Source: Gari tellinella
Lineage: Eukaryota > Mollusca > Bivalvia > Cardiida > Psammobiidae
Direction of reading: 5' to 3'
Assembly: GCA_922989275.2 (NCBI GenBank)
Contig: OV277864.1
Span: 70,250,158-70,314,157 of the forward strand
DNA length: 64,000 bases
Under the pieces are notes generated by a model. It had not been told where the DNA came from, searched no databases, and saw only the letters and a program-made list of their open reading frames with translations. Positions 32,517-42,438 of this stretch are shown here, piece by piece. How positions within the stretch are numbered: the stretch's first letter is position 1; each line of letters opens with the position of its first letter. The position numbers and the translations under genes were made by a program.

Positions 32517-32812
32517 AGCAACCGTAGATGTAATAAAACAGGAATTGTAATAAGTTTTACAAAACCTGTTGATATTCAAATTCCGGTTGACATAGTCAAC
32601 AAGAAATGTAATCAAATTAAAAATGTTATTTCTTGTTGACTTTGTCAACCAGAGTGTGTGTTTGTTATGATATGACTTTGTGTGTGTTTTGCTTAAGAGT
32701 TGGGTGTATTGTTTGTGTTGCGTTTCCTGCTTGACTCTTTCGTATTTATTTGTAATATCAACAGGTTTTGAAATGATTGTTACAAGTCCTGTTTATTACA
32801 TCTACGGTTGCA
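32517..32812. mobile_element. Foldback element with nested inverted repeats
   Basis: Outer arms of about 60 bp (GCAACCGTAGATGTAATAAA ... TTTATTACATCTACGGTTGC) and inner arms GGTTGACATAGTCAACAAGA and TCTTGTTGACTTTGTCAACC. It lies 20 bp from a young A copy. No second copy was seen. Confidence 0.75.
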
Positions 32813-32832
32813 ACAAACGCCATCTCCACCTA

Positions 32833-33078
32833 CAGTGGAGAATCTGTTATTCTTTCCCAATAAACGCGTTTATGCTAAAACTATTATTTGCAGTTCAAAC
32901 AGTTTGGAGCCAGATCAGACGCCGGGTAACCCGGCGTCTGATCAGGCTCCAAACTGTTTGCCACCAAGATAAACAAGAATTATCAGAATTGTCCAAAAGT
33001 TGTTCTTTTCTACGTTTTAGCGCTTTGCGTTTGCGTACGTTTGCGTTTAAACGGGAAAGAATAACAGATTCTCCACTG
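32833..33078 (+). mobile_element. Family A MITE, young copy
   Basis: 246 bp, TA flanks, perfect core 1 with GGGTAACCC. First of two A copies separated by a 127-bp spacer that is itself duplicated. Confidence 0.92.
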
Positions 33079-33083
33079 TAACT

Positions 33084-33210
33084 ACCAAAGAGAGTGAGTA
33101 AAACACTAACCATATCTTTAAGAATTTTGGCACTTTTCAACAATTGTCTGCTGGCTGACAGACAAAATCGACCTGTGTTGTCGTTGGTAATCTGAAGAAG
33201 AAAAAAGATA
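33084..33210 (+). repeat. 127-bp direct repeat, left copy
   Basis: ACCAAAGAGAGTGAGTAAAA to GAAAAAAGATA. It aligns to 33458-33584 with three mismatches by eye. It ends in the TA that begins the next A copy. Confidence 0.95.
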
Positions 33211-33456
33211 CAGTGGAGAATCTGTTATTCTTTCCCAATAAACGCGTTTACGCTAAAACTATTATTTGCAGTGCAAACAGTTTGGAGCCAGATCAGACGC
33301 CGGGTTACCCGGCGTCTGATCAGGCTCCAAACTGTTTGCCACCATGATAAACATGAAATATCAGAATTGTCCAAAAGTTGTTCTTTTCTACGTTTTAGTG
33401 CTTTGCGTTTGCCTACGTTTGCGTTTAAACGGGAAAGAATAACAGATTCTCCACTG
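33211..33456 (+). mobile_element. Family A MITE flanked by 127-bp direct repeats
   Basis: 246 bp, TA flanks, core 1 with a GGGTTACCC centre. It differs from the copy at 32833 at roughly nine positions, more than its flanking repeats differ from each other. Confidence 0.92.
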
Positions 33457-33457
33457 T

Positions 33458-33584
33458 ACCAAAGAGAGTGAGTAAAACACTAACCATATCTTTAAGAATT
33501 TTGGCACTTTTCAACAATGGTCTGCTGGCGGACAGACAAAATCGACCTGTGTTGTCGTTGGTAATCTGAAGAAGAATAAAGATA
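33458..33584 (+). repeat. 127-bp direct repeat, right copy
   Basis: Second copy of 33084-33210, beginning right at the TA behind the A element. Confidence 0.95.
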
Positions 33585-33714
33585 CATAATAAAATATAAA
33601 ATTCCCATAAATCTTTTTTATTGACTTCTATTTGAAAATGGTATGCAAATATGTTAATCCTTAAACTGTCAGGAATGTAAATGCATATTATATATCGTCT
33701 GTCCATGTTGTACA

Positions 33715-33916
33715 AGGGCTGCCATAAGTCGATCACAAAAGTTCCTTAGATTTCCAAATTTTCTCTTTTGTCAATTGCAATAACTTAAAGCAGATAGAAA
33801 GTAAAGCAGAATGCGCCTTAAGGCGCATTTTGCTTTCATTTCAGCCTGTTTAAGCTACCTTCTGCTATGATAAAAATTCGAAGATTTCGGAAAAAATCCG
33901 GAGAATTGGAAGCCCT
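33715..33916. mobile_element. Family J MITE (hAT-like ends) carrying core 2
   Basis: Flanking 8-bp words GTTGTACA and GTTCTACA differ at one base. Ends AGGGCTGCCATAAG and TTGGAAGCCCT are inverted. The interior is core 2: ACTTAAAGCAGATAGAAAG, GAATGCGCC TTAA GGCGCATT, then the mirror. A second copy is at 48385. Confidence 0.7.
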
Positions 33917-33929
33917 GTTCTACATTAGA

Positions 33930-34060
33930 CATAACACATTTGCACTGAATAACAATCGACACGAATGTCAAACAGTTTAGTCCCTAATTAATCAGACGCC
34001 AAGTTACTCGACGTAAGATCTGGATCCAAACTGTTTGCTGAAGTGTCTTCATACTTGACA
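33930..34060. repeat. Decayed family B copy
   Basis: ACGAATGTCAAACAGTTTAG, CAGACGCCAAGTTACTCGAC, GGATCCAAACTGTTTGC. The arms are only partly paired. Confidence 0.5.
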
Positions 34061-34123
34061 CTAACGAGGTTATCAAGTCTAGTGCCATCTGAATTTACAT
34101 AACAAATATTACATGTATCATCG

Positions 34124-34230
34124 ATGAACAATAAAACTGTCAAATATGATGAAGGCGAAAAAAGGGAAAGTGTATTTGCATATCTCATTGCAATAAAAAA
34201 ACTTGTATTAATAATACGTTATACAATATA
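34124..34230 (+). repeat. Diverged direct repeat left of a family A copy
   Basis: AACAATAAAACTGTCAAATA, GCATATCTCATTGCA and finally ATACAATATA. The same order of words recurs at 34487-34605. It ends exactly at the TA before the A element. Confidence 0.8.
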
Positions 34231-34477
34231 CAGTGGATAAGACGTCACTCTTTCCCGTTGAAAAGCAATCGAAACGCAAAAACAGTGCCATAAAATGTAG
34301 ACATTTGCAAATGTTTTGATAATTCTTATGGTTTATTTTAATTTCAGTGACAAACAGTTTGGAGCCTGATCAGACGCCGGGTTACCCGGTGTCTGATCTG
34401 GCTCCAAACGTTTTGCATTTACAATAATAATTTTAGCGTAAATGCGTTTTTGGGAAAGAATAACGTATTCTCCACTG
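34231..34477 (-). mobile_element. Family A MITE flanked by long direct repeats
   Basis: CAGTGGATAAGACGTC to GTATTCTCCACTG, 247 bp. Core 1 is intact except for the paired-site change GGTGTC. The right TA is altered to CC. Confidence 0.85.
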
Positions 34478-34486
34478 CCTCAGTGC

Positions 34487-34605
34487 TTGACAATAAAACT
34501 GTCAAATATAAAGAGGTCGAAAGAAAGGAAAATGCATTAACATATCTCATTGCAGTGGAAACAGAAATATTTACAACTAATATCAATTCCACATCATACA
34601 ATATA
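34487..34605 (+). repeat. Diverged direct repeat right of the A copy
   Basis: GACAATAAAACTGTCAAATA, ACATATCTCATTGCA and CATACAATATA match 34124-34230 with small indels. It is older than the 36-bp and 127-bp cases. Confidence 0.8.
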
Positions 34606-34728
34606 CGGTTGGATGACGATATTGTTTCCTGTTCCTGTCGGAACTTTCTGTTTTACGTTCAATTTGTTTTATTTCTATCGTGTATTACCCATTATATGCA
34701 AATGTTCGCTTTAACGGTTGATATTGCA

Positions 34729-34974
34729 CAGTTGAGAAAACGTTATTCTTTCCCTATAAACACGTTTACGTTAAAAGTATTATTTCTAGTTCAAGCAGTT
34801 AAGAGCTAGATCAGACGCCGGGTAACCCGGCGTCTGATCAGGCTCTAAACTGGTTACCACTAATATTAAAATTGATAGTCAGAATTGCCAACAAGTTTTC
34901 TTTTCTACGTTTTATTGTAGTGCGTTAACGTTTCGTTTGCGTTAAAACGGGAAAGAATAATGCCTTCTCAACTG
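34729..34974 (+). mobile_element. Family A MITE
   Basis: CAGTTGAGAAAACG to GCCTTCTCAACTG: both ends carry the same GTTGAG variant. Core 1 has paired GAGCTAGATCAGACG and CGTCTGATCAGGCTC. Confidence 0.85.
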
Positions 34975-34984
34975 TACATTTATT

Positions 34985-35194
34985 CGCTCCTATTAAAACT
35001 AAATATATTATGTCCACTACAAACAGTTTGGAGCCTGATTAAATGCCGGGTTACCCTGCGCCTGATAAGGCTAAAAACTCAAATTAAAATAAATCTTCAG
35101 ATATGTTTTATGTCAGTTCTAACAGTTTAATGCGTATCGGTGACGTTTCGTTTCGTTTCGTTTAAACTAGAGAATATAGTGTCGTCTCCACTGT
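34985..35194 (+). mobile_element. Family A MITE, left-truncated
   Basis: The core CAAACAGTTTGGAGCCTGAT is followed by a worn centre. The right arm has four TTTCG units, and it ends GTGTCGTCTCCACTG. The left terminus is missing. Confidence 0.65.
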
Positions 35195-35465
35195 GGCACA
35201 AATCTTTACCAAAACCAATATATCCATGATCTCCCACTAAACACGTATACCTTTATTTTTAAGCATTCACTTTAAATCCATAAACATTCATCGAAGAACA
35301 TAGTTGATTTTGTACTGGCTATGCAAGTTATATTTACAGAAGCTACCGATCCTGTGCAAAAATAATTCTAACAAGGGTAAGAATGTGTCATATTTCCTGT
35401 GTTAATAACTATAATATTTAGGAGTGGAATATCCATGGCGATGTTTATTAATATGTTGGTGTCAG
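35195..35465. other. Mostly featureless, A-arm trace near 35230
   Basis: CTCCCACTAAACACGTATAC recalls an A left arm; nothing else is recognisable. Confidence 0.4.
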
Positions 35466-35470
35466 TTTAA

Positions 35471-35709
35471 CTCTTTCACTATCAATGACGTCATAGAGCG
35501 CATTTGCAAATAGTTTTGATCCTGATCAGACGCCGCGTCACGCGGCGGCTGATCACGATCAAAACTGTTTGCCACTTGTTTTAAAATTACGTCAGTTATA
35601 CTGCCTTAAATCTAACTTTGAAACCATATTGCAGACAACAATATTGAAGAAGATGTCAATATGGCGGTGAAAGGGTAAAACCCTCACGATAAATTTGATC
35701 ATGAAAGGG
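35471..35709 (+). mobile_element. Family B MITE, well preserved
   Basis: TTAA at 35467-35470 and 35710-35713 flank CTCTTTCACTATC and GATCATGAAAGGG. Core 1 at 35504-35571 has TTTTGATCC in place of TTTGGATCC and the mirror GATCAAAAC. The long arm has GCAGACAACAATATTG. Confidence 0.85.
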
Positions 35710-35789
35710 TTAAGCATTTAAACCGTATTTATGCATATACGTATGCGTCATTTGCAAACAGTGTATATATTAATAGTATATTCAGAATT

Positions 35790-35965
35790 CAATGCAACCA
35801 GTGCAGACCCAGATCAGAGGGCTCCTAACGGAGCCCTCTGATTAGGGTCTGCACTGTTTGTCAAAATGTAATACATTGACAACTATTTACCATAAATAGT
35901 CAAAAATGGACTAAACTACTTTGACAACTGGACTTGTGCTTTTGAAGTTTCAGGAAGTAAATGTT
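35790..35965 (-). mobile_element. Family D MITE, partial
   Basis: Core GCAACCAGTGCAGACCCAGA, GAGGGCTCCTAACGGAGCCC, then the mirror. AAATGGACTAAACTACTTTG and GAAGTTTCAGG follow. The outer ends are vague; the left flank at 35730-35760 has TATGCGTCATTTGC. Confidence 0.7.
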
Positions 35966-36335
35966 GAAGGTCAACGGCTAATTAACACTGGGAAGGTTCA
36001 GGGATAAAGATTTAATAAGCAGATGAAATTGATCCGATTATCTAGTAAACTTTTTATCTGAAAACACCTTTGTACTCGGGGTATAGGTTAGTGAATGAAT
36101 GATACAATGCAATATGTTCACCGATGCAATCTTTGTGATGGATGACTCATTTAGTTGTTCTATTGTTTATTTCTATTTCTAAATAAATTTGAACCTACAT
36201 GTACATCCTCCATACCATTCTGGTTTTGAATTTCTTAAAAGACAATAAAAAGTTGTTGTGTGCTTTATATTGTTTCCCGAACGGCTCTAAAATATAATCG
36301 CCTGAGACAAAGATATGTTAACACATCAATGCCTA
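35966..36335. other. No feature seen
   Basis: AT-rich, unrecognised. Confidence 0.4.
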
Positions 36336-36339
36336 TAAT

Positions 36340-36497
36340 GCCAACCGATTTGTAATTTAGTCATTCATCCTGCCTTAAATCTAACTTTGCGGACGAGAAA
36401 TGTAAGAATTTTCAAAACAATTGTATTTTCCTACATTTTATTGCTTTGCGTTTCATTTGCGTTAAACGGTAAAGTAAAATGTCTTCCCCGCTGTATA
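36340..36497. mobile_element. Mixed B-arm/A-right-end fragment
   Basis: CTGCCTTAAATCTAACTTTG is a family B/E arm. It runs into the family A right part: TACATTTTATTGCTTTGCG and AATGTCTTCCCCGCTGTA. There is no core between them. Confidence 0.5.
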
Positions 36498-36911
36498 CTA
36501 AATACATTCTTACATCAGTAACTCCGCGTCTGATCAGACAACAAACCATTTGTCGCACTTGAAATAGTATTTTGAAATGTTATAAGTACAAGTCATGTTC
36601 GACATTTTATTACATATCGTGCACGTCAAGGTTTTTTTTATTCAAACGGGAAATAGCATCTCTTGCTGTGTATAAAACACACATCTTTCGAACTGTACTA
36701 ATTGAATTCGGCGTCCAACAACAACATGCTACCGTTTATATATTTTATACTTTATATGGGCAGATTTGTTACATCGTAAATAATGACCTTCCTTTACTCT
36801 GAAGAAGGTGGTTTTATATTGGTTTTTTTATATTGGGATTTTATTTCGCTCGAACCCATTTAACCTTATAGTGACGCGTAAACACATCTTTCTTTAAACG
36901 TTGTACATGTA

Positions 36912-37265
36912 TAGTGCTCGCTCCCTCCCTACAACGGCCATCCAAACAACGATTTTCTCCTTACAACGACCCTTGCCACTGTTCCCAAAACAAGGCATTT
37001 GTGTCCAGCCTTTTCATGGTTGCAATATCGTCTGCTTAAATTTGTAGTCTGCAATTTTTCTCAAAGTTACATATAAGTGGAAATTATGATAGAATAGATA
37101 TAATTACTAGTGACAAACAACTTTAATCCAGATATGAAGCCGCTGGATTCAATCTGTTTGCAAAAGTAAGCCAACTATTCAGTTAACATCCCTATAACGA
37201 CTCCCTCCGAACAACACACACAATATGTGTCTCCCATTGTGTGTCGTTTTAGAGAGGGAACACTG
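36912..37265 (+). mobile_element. Family E MITE
   Basis: AGTGCTCGCTCCCTCCCTAC to GTCGTTTTAGAGAGGGAACACTG. The internal arm has ATATCGTCTGCTTAAA. The core is reduced to ACTTTAATCCAGATATGAAG and GGATTCAATCTGTTTGC. Confidence 0.75.
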
Positions 37266-37272
37266 TACTTGT

Positions 37273-37455
37273 GTAAAGGTACACTTGTCCTCTGAAAACA
37301 ATGCAGACCCAGATCAGAGTGTTATTCTTGATCAGGGCCTGCACTTAGTCTTTGACGTTTTGTAACACAGTCATTGTAAAACAATTTTAAATAGTCCAAA
37401 AATAGACAAGACTAAATTGGAAACTGAAATTGTCTATATTTGAAGTGTCAATGGT
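37273..37455 (-). mobile_element. Family D MITE, decayed
   Basis: AGGTACACTTGTCCTCTG, then AACAATGCAGACCCAGATCA, a shortened centre, GGGCCTGCAC, then TCCAAAAATAGACAAGACTA. Confidence 0.55.
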
Positions 37456-37539
37456 AGGTAAGTTATTAAACATTATAGTTCAGACTAAACGCCATTTGGT
37501 TATTTCACCTTTTTCCATTATAGATACACAATCTCAAGG

Positions 37540-37612
37540 ACACATATTTTAGATCCTGACAAGACGCCGAGCTACCCGGTGTCTGAACAGGATCAAGATC
37601 GCTTGCAAATTT
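37540..37612. repeat. Worn core 1
   Basis: TTTTAGATCCTGACAAGACG, GCTACCCGGTGTCTGAACAG. No termini found. Confidence 0.45.
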
Positions 37613-37726
37613 CACATATTTGGATTCCCGCACTCAAAAGGTTAAGACGTAAATTCAAGACGCAAGTTTTCGTGTTAAGTCCATATTAACATTTTACAAG
37701 TTGTGGGAGAATGTGAAATAACTCTT

Positions 37727-37880
37727 GAAAACAGTTTGAATCCAGATGAGACGCCGAGTTACTCGGCGTCTCATCTGAATCTAAACTGTTTGACACTCTG
37801 ATTGTAGGTTTTGAAACAAAATGCATTAAAATTAACTTTGGAAATTATTGCAGAAGACACTCTTTGCAGATGTCAATTTT
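37727..37880 (+). mobile_element. Core 1 (GATGAGACGCC variant) with B/E-type arm
   Basis: Perfect palindrome 37727-37793: GTTTGAATCCAGATGAGACG, GAGTTACTC, then the mirror. The right arm has AAAATTAACTTTGGAAATTA and GCAGAAGACAC. It ends GTGCAGAAGGG without TTAA. Confidence 0.65.
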
Positions 37881-37894
37881 GTGACGTGCAGAAG

Positions 37895-38290
37895 GGTAAC
37901 TTCGTTGCAGAGGATGACGTAAACAACAGTGGGAGTAGTTGAACAAAATTCTAAATGAGACACGTCACATGTTCAATAATTTCCAAACTTTATGATACAG
38001 TTAAGACATCTCCTGACGACCTTTTGATCATAACACCTTGCCAGACAGTTTCCTTGCAAAAAGCATGGGTCTTATGAACATGTCATTAGCAAAGAACCAC
38101 TAAAGCTTCTCATGTGAAACCCGACCTTTATATTTGAAAGTTTGGTTAGAAATAACCATTGAAAATCACTAGAGCATGAGTATAATCTGGACCTCACCAG
38201 GTAAACTGAGATTGTGCTGCACGTGATTGACAGTTACATTGACACCTCCAGAACAATGGGCTGGTGGTCCCTCAATGGGCTGAGGAAAAG
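37895..38290. other. No feature seen
   Basis: Unique-looking sequence, no long frame. Confidence 0.4.
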
Positions 38291-38297
38291 TCTTTAA

Positions 38298-38537
38298 CCC
38301 TGTCACTGCCAACTATTTCGTGATAGTTTTACCCCTTCATCGTTTCATTGTCGTCTGTTTCAATTTCGGTGTCTGCAATGTCGTTTCAAAGTTAAAAAAT
38401 AAGGCTGTATGACTGAAGAAATTTCAAAATGAATGTCAAACAGTTTGGATTCTGATCAGTCGCCGCGTTACGCAGCGTCTGATCAGGATCCAAACTGTTT
38501 GTAAACGCGCTTTCAAGCATCATTGACAGCGAAAGGG
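38298..38537 (-). mobile_element. Family B MITE, well preserved
   Basis: TTAA at 38294-38297 and 38538-38541 flank CCCTGTCACTGCC and GACAGCGAAAGGG. Core 1 at about 38435-38502. TTGTCGTCTGTTTC and GTGTCTGCAATGTCG are in the long arm. Confidence 0.85.
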
Positions 38538-38542
38538 TTAAG

Positions 38543-38722
38543 CCTCGATTATTTGAGTACGCTAAAACAATAACCTGTTTTTAAAGCTGAAATTCAAAAT
38601 CAGTCGAGGTCAAAATCAGTATTTCAAACTTGAAATAGAACTACATGTATGTCCGACATAAAGAGTATTTCGAAAAAGAGGTATGGTCGATTTAAGCGAG
38701 TTCGAATTATCGAATCTCGCCG
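38543..38722 (+). mobile_element. Family L-like element, partial
   Basis: CCTCGATTATTTGAGTACG at the start and GCGAGTTCGAATTATCGAAT at the end echo the family L subterminal words. The internal palindrome is diverged (AGTATTTCAAACTTGAAATA). Confidence 0.45.
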
Positions 38723-39181
38723 GTATTTAATTTGCATGAGGATGATAATGTGTATTTTACTTATACCAGTATACGGGGAAGTTAGCGCTACCATTTTGAG
38801 AAAGAAAACAACACAATCTTTTGACATGCATTAAAGTAGTTTCAACCTGTTTTATGCTGTCATCCGCCGCGATACAAATAGGTTGGAACCGGGCAAGACG
38901 CCGGATCTGCTCGGGTCCTTCTTCGTTAAGCTAATATATGGAGTTAAGAGTTATCAAAATGATACCGTGCTATATATTTATTTGGATAAGTATTGTGTTT
39001 CGTTTCATTTAAAAGGGAAGGAAAACTGTTTTCCATAGCAAGAATGCCTGCTGGTATTTCGTAAATAAAACCTAGGTGTGGTAAATATCTTTATCATCTA
39101 TTGATCTATTGTCATTTCAAAACAAGCCTGGTATGCCCACATTGCTTCCGATGGAATTCTTCAATTGCATCTACATTTATA

Positions 39182-39427
39182 TAGTGGAGAAGACGTTATT
39201 CTTTCCCAATAAACGCGTTTCAGCTAAAACTACTATTTCCTTTGCAAACAGTTTGGAGCCTGATCAGACGCCGGGTAACCCGGCGTCTGATCAGGCTCCA
39301 AACTGTTTGCCACTCAGATTAACATGAATAGTCAGACTTATAAAAATGTCCCTTTTTCTAAATTTTATCGTGATGCTTTTGCATTTCGTTTGGGTTTAAA
39401 CGGGAAATGATAACGTTTTCGCCACCG
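39182..39427 (+). mobile_element. Family A MITE
   Basis: AGTGGAGAAGACG (first C changed to T) to GTTTTCGCCACCG, 246 bp. Core 1 at 39243-39310 is perfect with a GGGTAACCC centre. Confidence 0.85.
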
Positions 39428-39429
39428 CT

Positions 39430-39930
39430 AATATCGTTTTCATCCGCTGATCCATTTTTATATCACAAAATGTATATCTACATTACGTCAAATGATTTTT
39501 TTCCCAATTTTATATACATGTATAAGACTACGATGAAGTAAAGATAACATCTTCTCCACAATTAGTCAAATAATATACGATTTACGAGTTTCAGAATTAA
39601 GAGTCCTTACGAAGATAAAAGGGCTCTAATCTCTATCATTACACACTGTCTTGTCGGTATTTAGGTTTATTTTTTTCACAATTTTACCAGTGCAAGGATA
39701 ATATACACCTTGATTGCTTGTAATAAGACAAGTAATTTGTTATTTTAAATCAAAATGTTAGCGAGCAAAAACATATTTCAAAGGGATTTAACTAGCAGAT
39801 GCTGGGTTTTAATGCTGCAAAAATTGTTGATATCAGTATGTTTGTTAGCGATAAGAGGGTTTTTGGCATTTCTAACCGAGAACTGACATTTGACGAACAT
39901 GAAACGTGTTCCTGTCTAATAGACCCTGAT
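39430..39930. other. No feature seen
   Basis: AT-rich, unrecognised. Confidence 0.4.
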
Positions 39931-39939
39931 AACGAAATA

Positions 39940-40305
39940 CAGAGACCTCCCCCTACAACGGCCCTCCGAACAACGGTTCCCTCCTTACAACGATGCTTGT
40001 CGCTGTTCCCCAAACTATACAGCAATATCGTCTGCTTAAAATTGTCATCTTTTTTTTTCTTCTAAGTTACATATTGGAATTTTGGACAGAAAAAAACAAC
40101 AGAATGACGAGCGGCAAACAGCTTGAATCTAGATCAGACTCAGCGTACGCGCGGTATCTGATCTGGATTCAAGCGGTTTGCAATGTAAGCCTAGTCATGG
40201 TCAACCCTCTAAGGGTATAAATGTTCCCTCCCTATAATAGCTCCCTCCGAACTACACACACAATGTTTGTTTCCCATTGGGTGTTATTGTAGAGATGGAC
40301 CACTG
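39940..40305 (+). mobile_element. Family E MITE, full length
   Basis: TA, CAGAGACCTCCCCCTACAAC; right end GTTATTGTAGAGATGGACCACTG, then TA. Core at 40114-40182 with GCTTGAATCTAGATCAGAC and the mirror GTATCTGATCTGGATTCAAG. ATATCGTCTGCTTAAAATTG is in the left arm. Confidence 0.8.
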
Positions 40306-40348
40306 TATATCTAACCTTGGTCATGTTACGGACGAATATGCGATAGGT

Positions 40349-40418
40349 GTTGAAAACGTTGAGATCCAGATGAGACGCCGAGTTACTCGGCGTCTCATCT
40401 GGAACGAAACTGTTGGCA
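40349..40418. repeat. Core 1 (GATGAGACGCC variant) without clear ends
   Basis: GAGATCCAGATGAGACGCCG, GTTACTCGG, CGTCTCATCTGG. It lies between an E and a K element. Confidence 0.7.
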
Positions 40419-40452
40419 ACACTTATATTTGTACAAACCGTTTTTCACCTTC

Positions 40453-40654
40453 ACCCATTTGTGTCCAGTGGATTATTCCATGTTTATATACATGTATTGG
40501 ATTAGTCCATTTTTATCAAAGGAATGCCTGGTCAAAATTTTCATTTTCATTTTGTTTTATATTGAAATTTCCTATCAGCAAACAGTGTAGACTCTGATCA
40601 GACGCCGCATAACTGTTTGCCTATGTCCCATATATGGGACCGTGGGCACAAATG
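40453..40654 (+). mobile_element. Family K MITE with one core arm deleted
   Basis: CCCATTTGTGTCCAGTGG on the left; GGGCACAAATGGG and TTAA on the right. The core starts GCAAACAGTGTAGACTCTGA, reaches GACGCCGCAT and jumps to AACTGTTTGCC. Confidence 0.75.
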
Positions 40655-40849
40655 GGTTAATGTTAATGTTAATTACATGTATCAAGTTGAATGACAAATA
40701 AATGTATTTATAGAATTGCTGCAGACGACAATTTTGCAGACGATAAAAGACCTAGCTCACTGCTGAAGGTTAAAATGCAGTAAAACACGGTTGATAAGCG
40801 ATTTTCGTCTTGAATAATTTATCTTAGTAGATGAGTGCAGACTTATTGG

Positions 40850-41165
40850 TGAATCCTTAACCCTGCTGCACTCATGATCGTCTGCTTAACCCTTTCCCCA
40901 ATTGAAGCGCCTTTTAGCGAATATGATTTATTCCTCCGCTGAAGAAAATAGTTCCAATTTTATCAGCCATGAATATATATTATAGGGAATATTTTTCTAT
41001 ATTCTAGCGCATGGCAGCTTAAAGCAGGCTGAAAGTAAAGCATAATGCGCCTTAAGGCGCATTCTGCTTTACTTCCAACCTGCTTTAAGTAGACACCTAT
41101 CTTCAATTCTAGAAATAGGTTATCAGGAAAAGGGTTAACAGTGTTGTCGTCTGCGATTATTTTTG
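40850..41165. mobile_element. B/E-type remnant split by a family C insertion
   Basis: TTAACCCTGCTGCACTCATG, CGTCTGC on the left and CAGTGTTGTCGTCTGCG on the right are separated only by the C element at 40890-41134 and its TTAA copies. Confidence 0.5.
40890..41134 (+). mobile_element. Family C MITE, nested
   Basis: TTAA at 40886-40889 and 41135-41138 flank CCCTTTCCCCAATTG and TATCAGGAAAAGGG. Core 2 at about 41017-41088 is nearly perfect. Confidence 0.85.
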
Positions 41166-41171
41166 GATTTA

Positions 41172-41506
41172 CAGCGTTCCCTCTCTACAACGACATCCAA
41201 TGGTAGACAAAAAATGTGTGCGTTGTTCGGAAGGAGTCGTTACAGGGAGGAAAAATGGCTTATATTTGCAAACAGCTTGAACGCGGCGTCTGATCTGGAT
41301 TCAAGCAGTTTGTCAATCATCATTAAGTTTATTTCTGTCTTAATGCGCATAACGTAACTTTGAGAAAACAGCAGACGACAATTTTAAGCAGACGATATTG
41401 CAGTCGGAATAGGTTGGACATAATTGTTCTGTTTAGGGAACTGCGACAAGAGTCGTTGTGAGGAGGGAGTCGTTGTTGGGAGGGTTGTTGATAGGAGGGA
41501 GCACTG
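41172..41506 (-). mobile_element. Family E MITE with one core arm deleted
   Basis: TA, CAGCGTTCCCTCTCTACAAC; right end GATAGGAGGGAGCACTG, then TA. The core reads GCAAACAGCTTGA straight into ACGCGGCGTCTGATCTGG, so most of the left arm is gone. GCAGACGACAATTTTAAGCA is in the arm. Confidence 0.8.
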
Positions 41507-41574
41507 TATATAATTCTCGCCATTATGATAAACATAATCTAAGGACGAAATGTTGATATACTACTGACTGCGGA

Positions 41575-41750
41575 TAGTTTCTGATAATTATTACAAACAG
41601 ATTTGATCCCGATGAGACCTCTAGTAAATTGGCATATCTGGATCTAAACTGTTTAATTCTCTGGTGACATCATCTAAAAGAAAACGCAGGAGACTTGAAG
41701 TTGTTGCAGACGGCGCCATTTCAAGACGACAAGCAGCGCGCTAAAAGTTT
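41575..41750 (+). mobile_element. Decayed family B/E copy
   Basis: CAAACAGATTTGATCCCGAT, GGATCTAAACTGTTTAAT, GTTGCAGACGGCGCC, AAGACGACAAGCAG. The ends are lost. Confidence 0.5.
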
Positions 41751-41759
41751 TAAATGCCG

Positions 41760-42045
41760 AGCTTATGGAACGTGGCACCTTTGATGCTGGTCATAGGTGC
41801 GGACGGTTTATATAGCAATGTGGGTTCTATTTGAGAGCAATATATTAATACCGGTATAGAATAACTGATAATGGTTTTATATTGCATGTAGATGTGCTAG
41901 ATTGTTGTTTTCAATACTCACATTATAAGTGTGACCGAGTTATTTTTAGATTGGAACATTCTAAAACTTTAAAAGGGATGAGTATCGTACTCGATGACTT
42001 CCCTACAGCAAGCTAGAGATACGGATAGCTGTATTAATTGTGCGT
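41760..42045. other. No feature seen
   Basis: Unrecognised sequence. Confidence 0.4.
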
Positions 42046-42050
42046 AATGT

Positions 42051-42357
42051 ACAAAAGAGAAGACATTATTCTTACCCGTTTAAACGCAAACACAATGGAC
42101 TAAACTGTGGAAATTTACTTTTAGAAATTTCTATTTATAGTCTTAATCTGAGTGGCAAACATGTTGGAGCCTGATCAGACGCCGGGTTACCCGGCGTCTG
42201 ATCAGGATCAAAACCGTTTGTCAGTCAGATAAAAAATGATTCGTCGACTATTTGATAGAAATTGTGACATTTAAGTAATTAAGTGCAATGTGTTTGCGTT
42301 TCGTTGCGTTTCATTTTGTTTAAACAGGAAATAATAGCAGAATTATCCTTAACTGTA
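42051..42357. mobile_element. Family A-derived element with two right arms
   Basis: The left arm CCCGTTTAAACGCAAACAC and the right arm GCGTTTCATTTTGTTTAAAC are both the CGTTTAAACGGG-type arm of family A, in mirror order. The AATAAACGCG arm is absent. The core at 42156-42220 is the usual core 1 with GGGTTACCC. Confidence 0.65.
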
Positions 42358-42438
42358 CTAGAATAGATGGAAATATTAGCCTACAGTTAATAATTAAATG
42401 GTGTACAAGAACAAACAATGGAGAAAACAATATCCATT

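Noticed and set aside
33084..33584. CRISPR-like alternation of repeats and spacers
   Set aside because: Only two repeats of 127 bp separated by a transposon; unit size and number do not fit.
39792..40065. Overlapping frames on both strands around 39.8-40.1 kb as genes
   Set aside because: Half of each lies in a family E element; the rest has no domain features.
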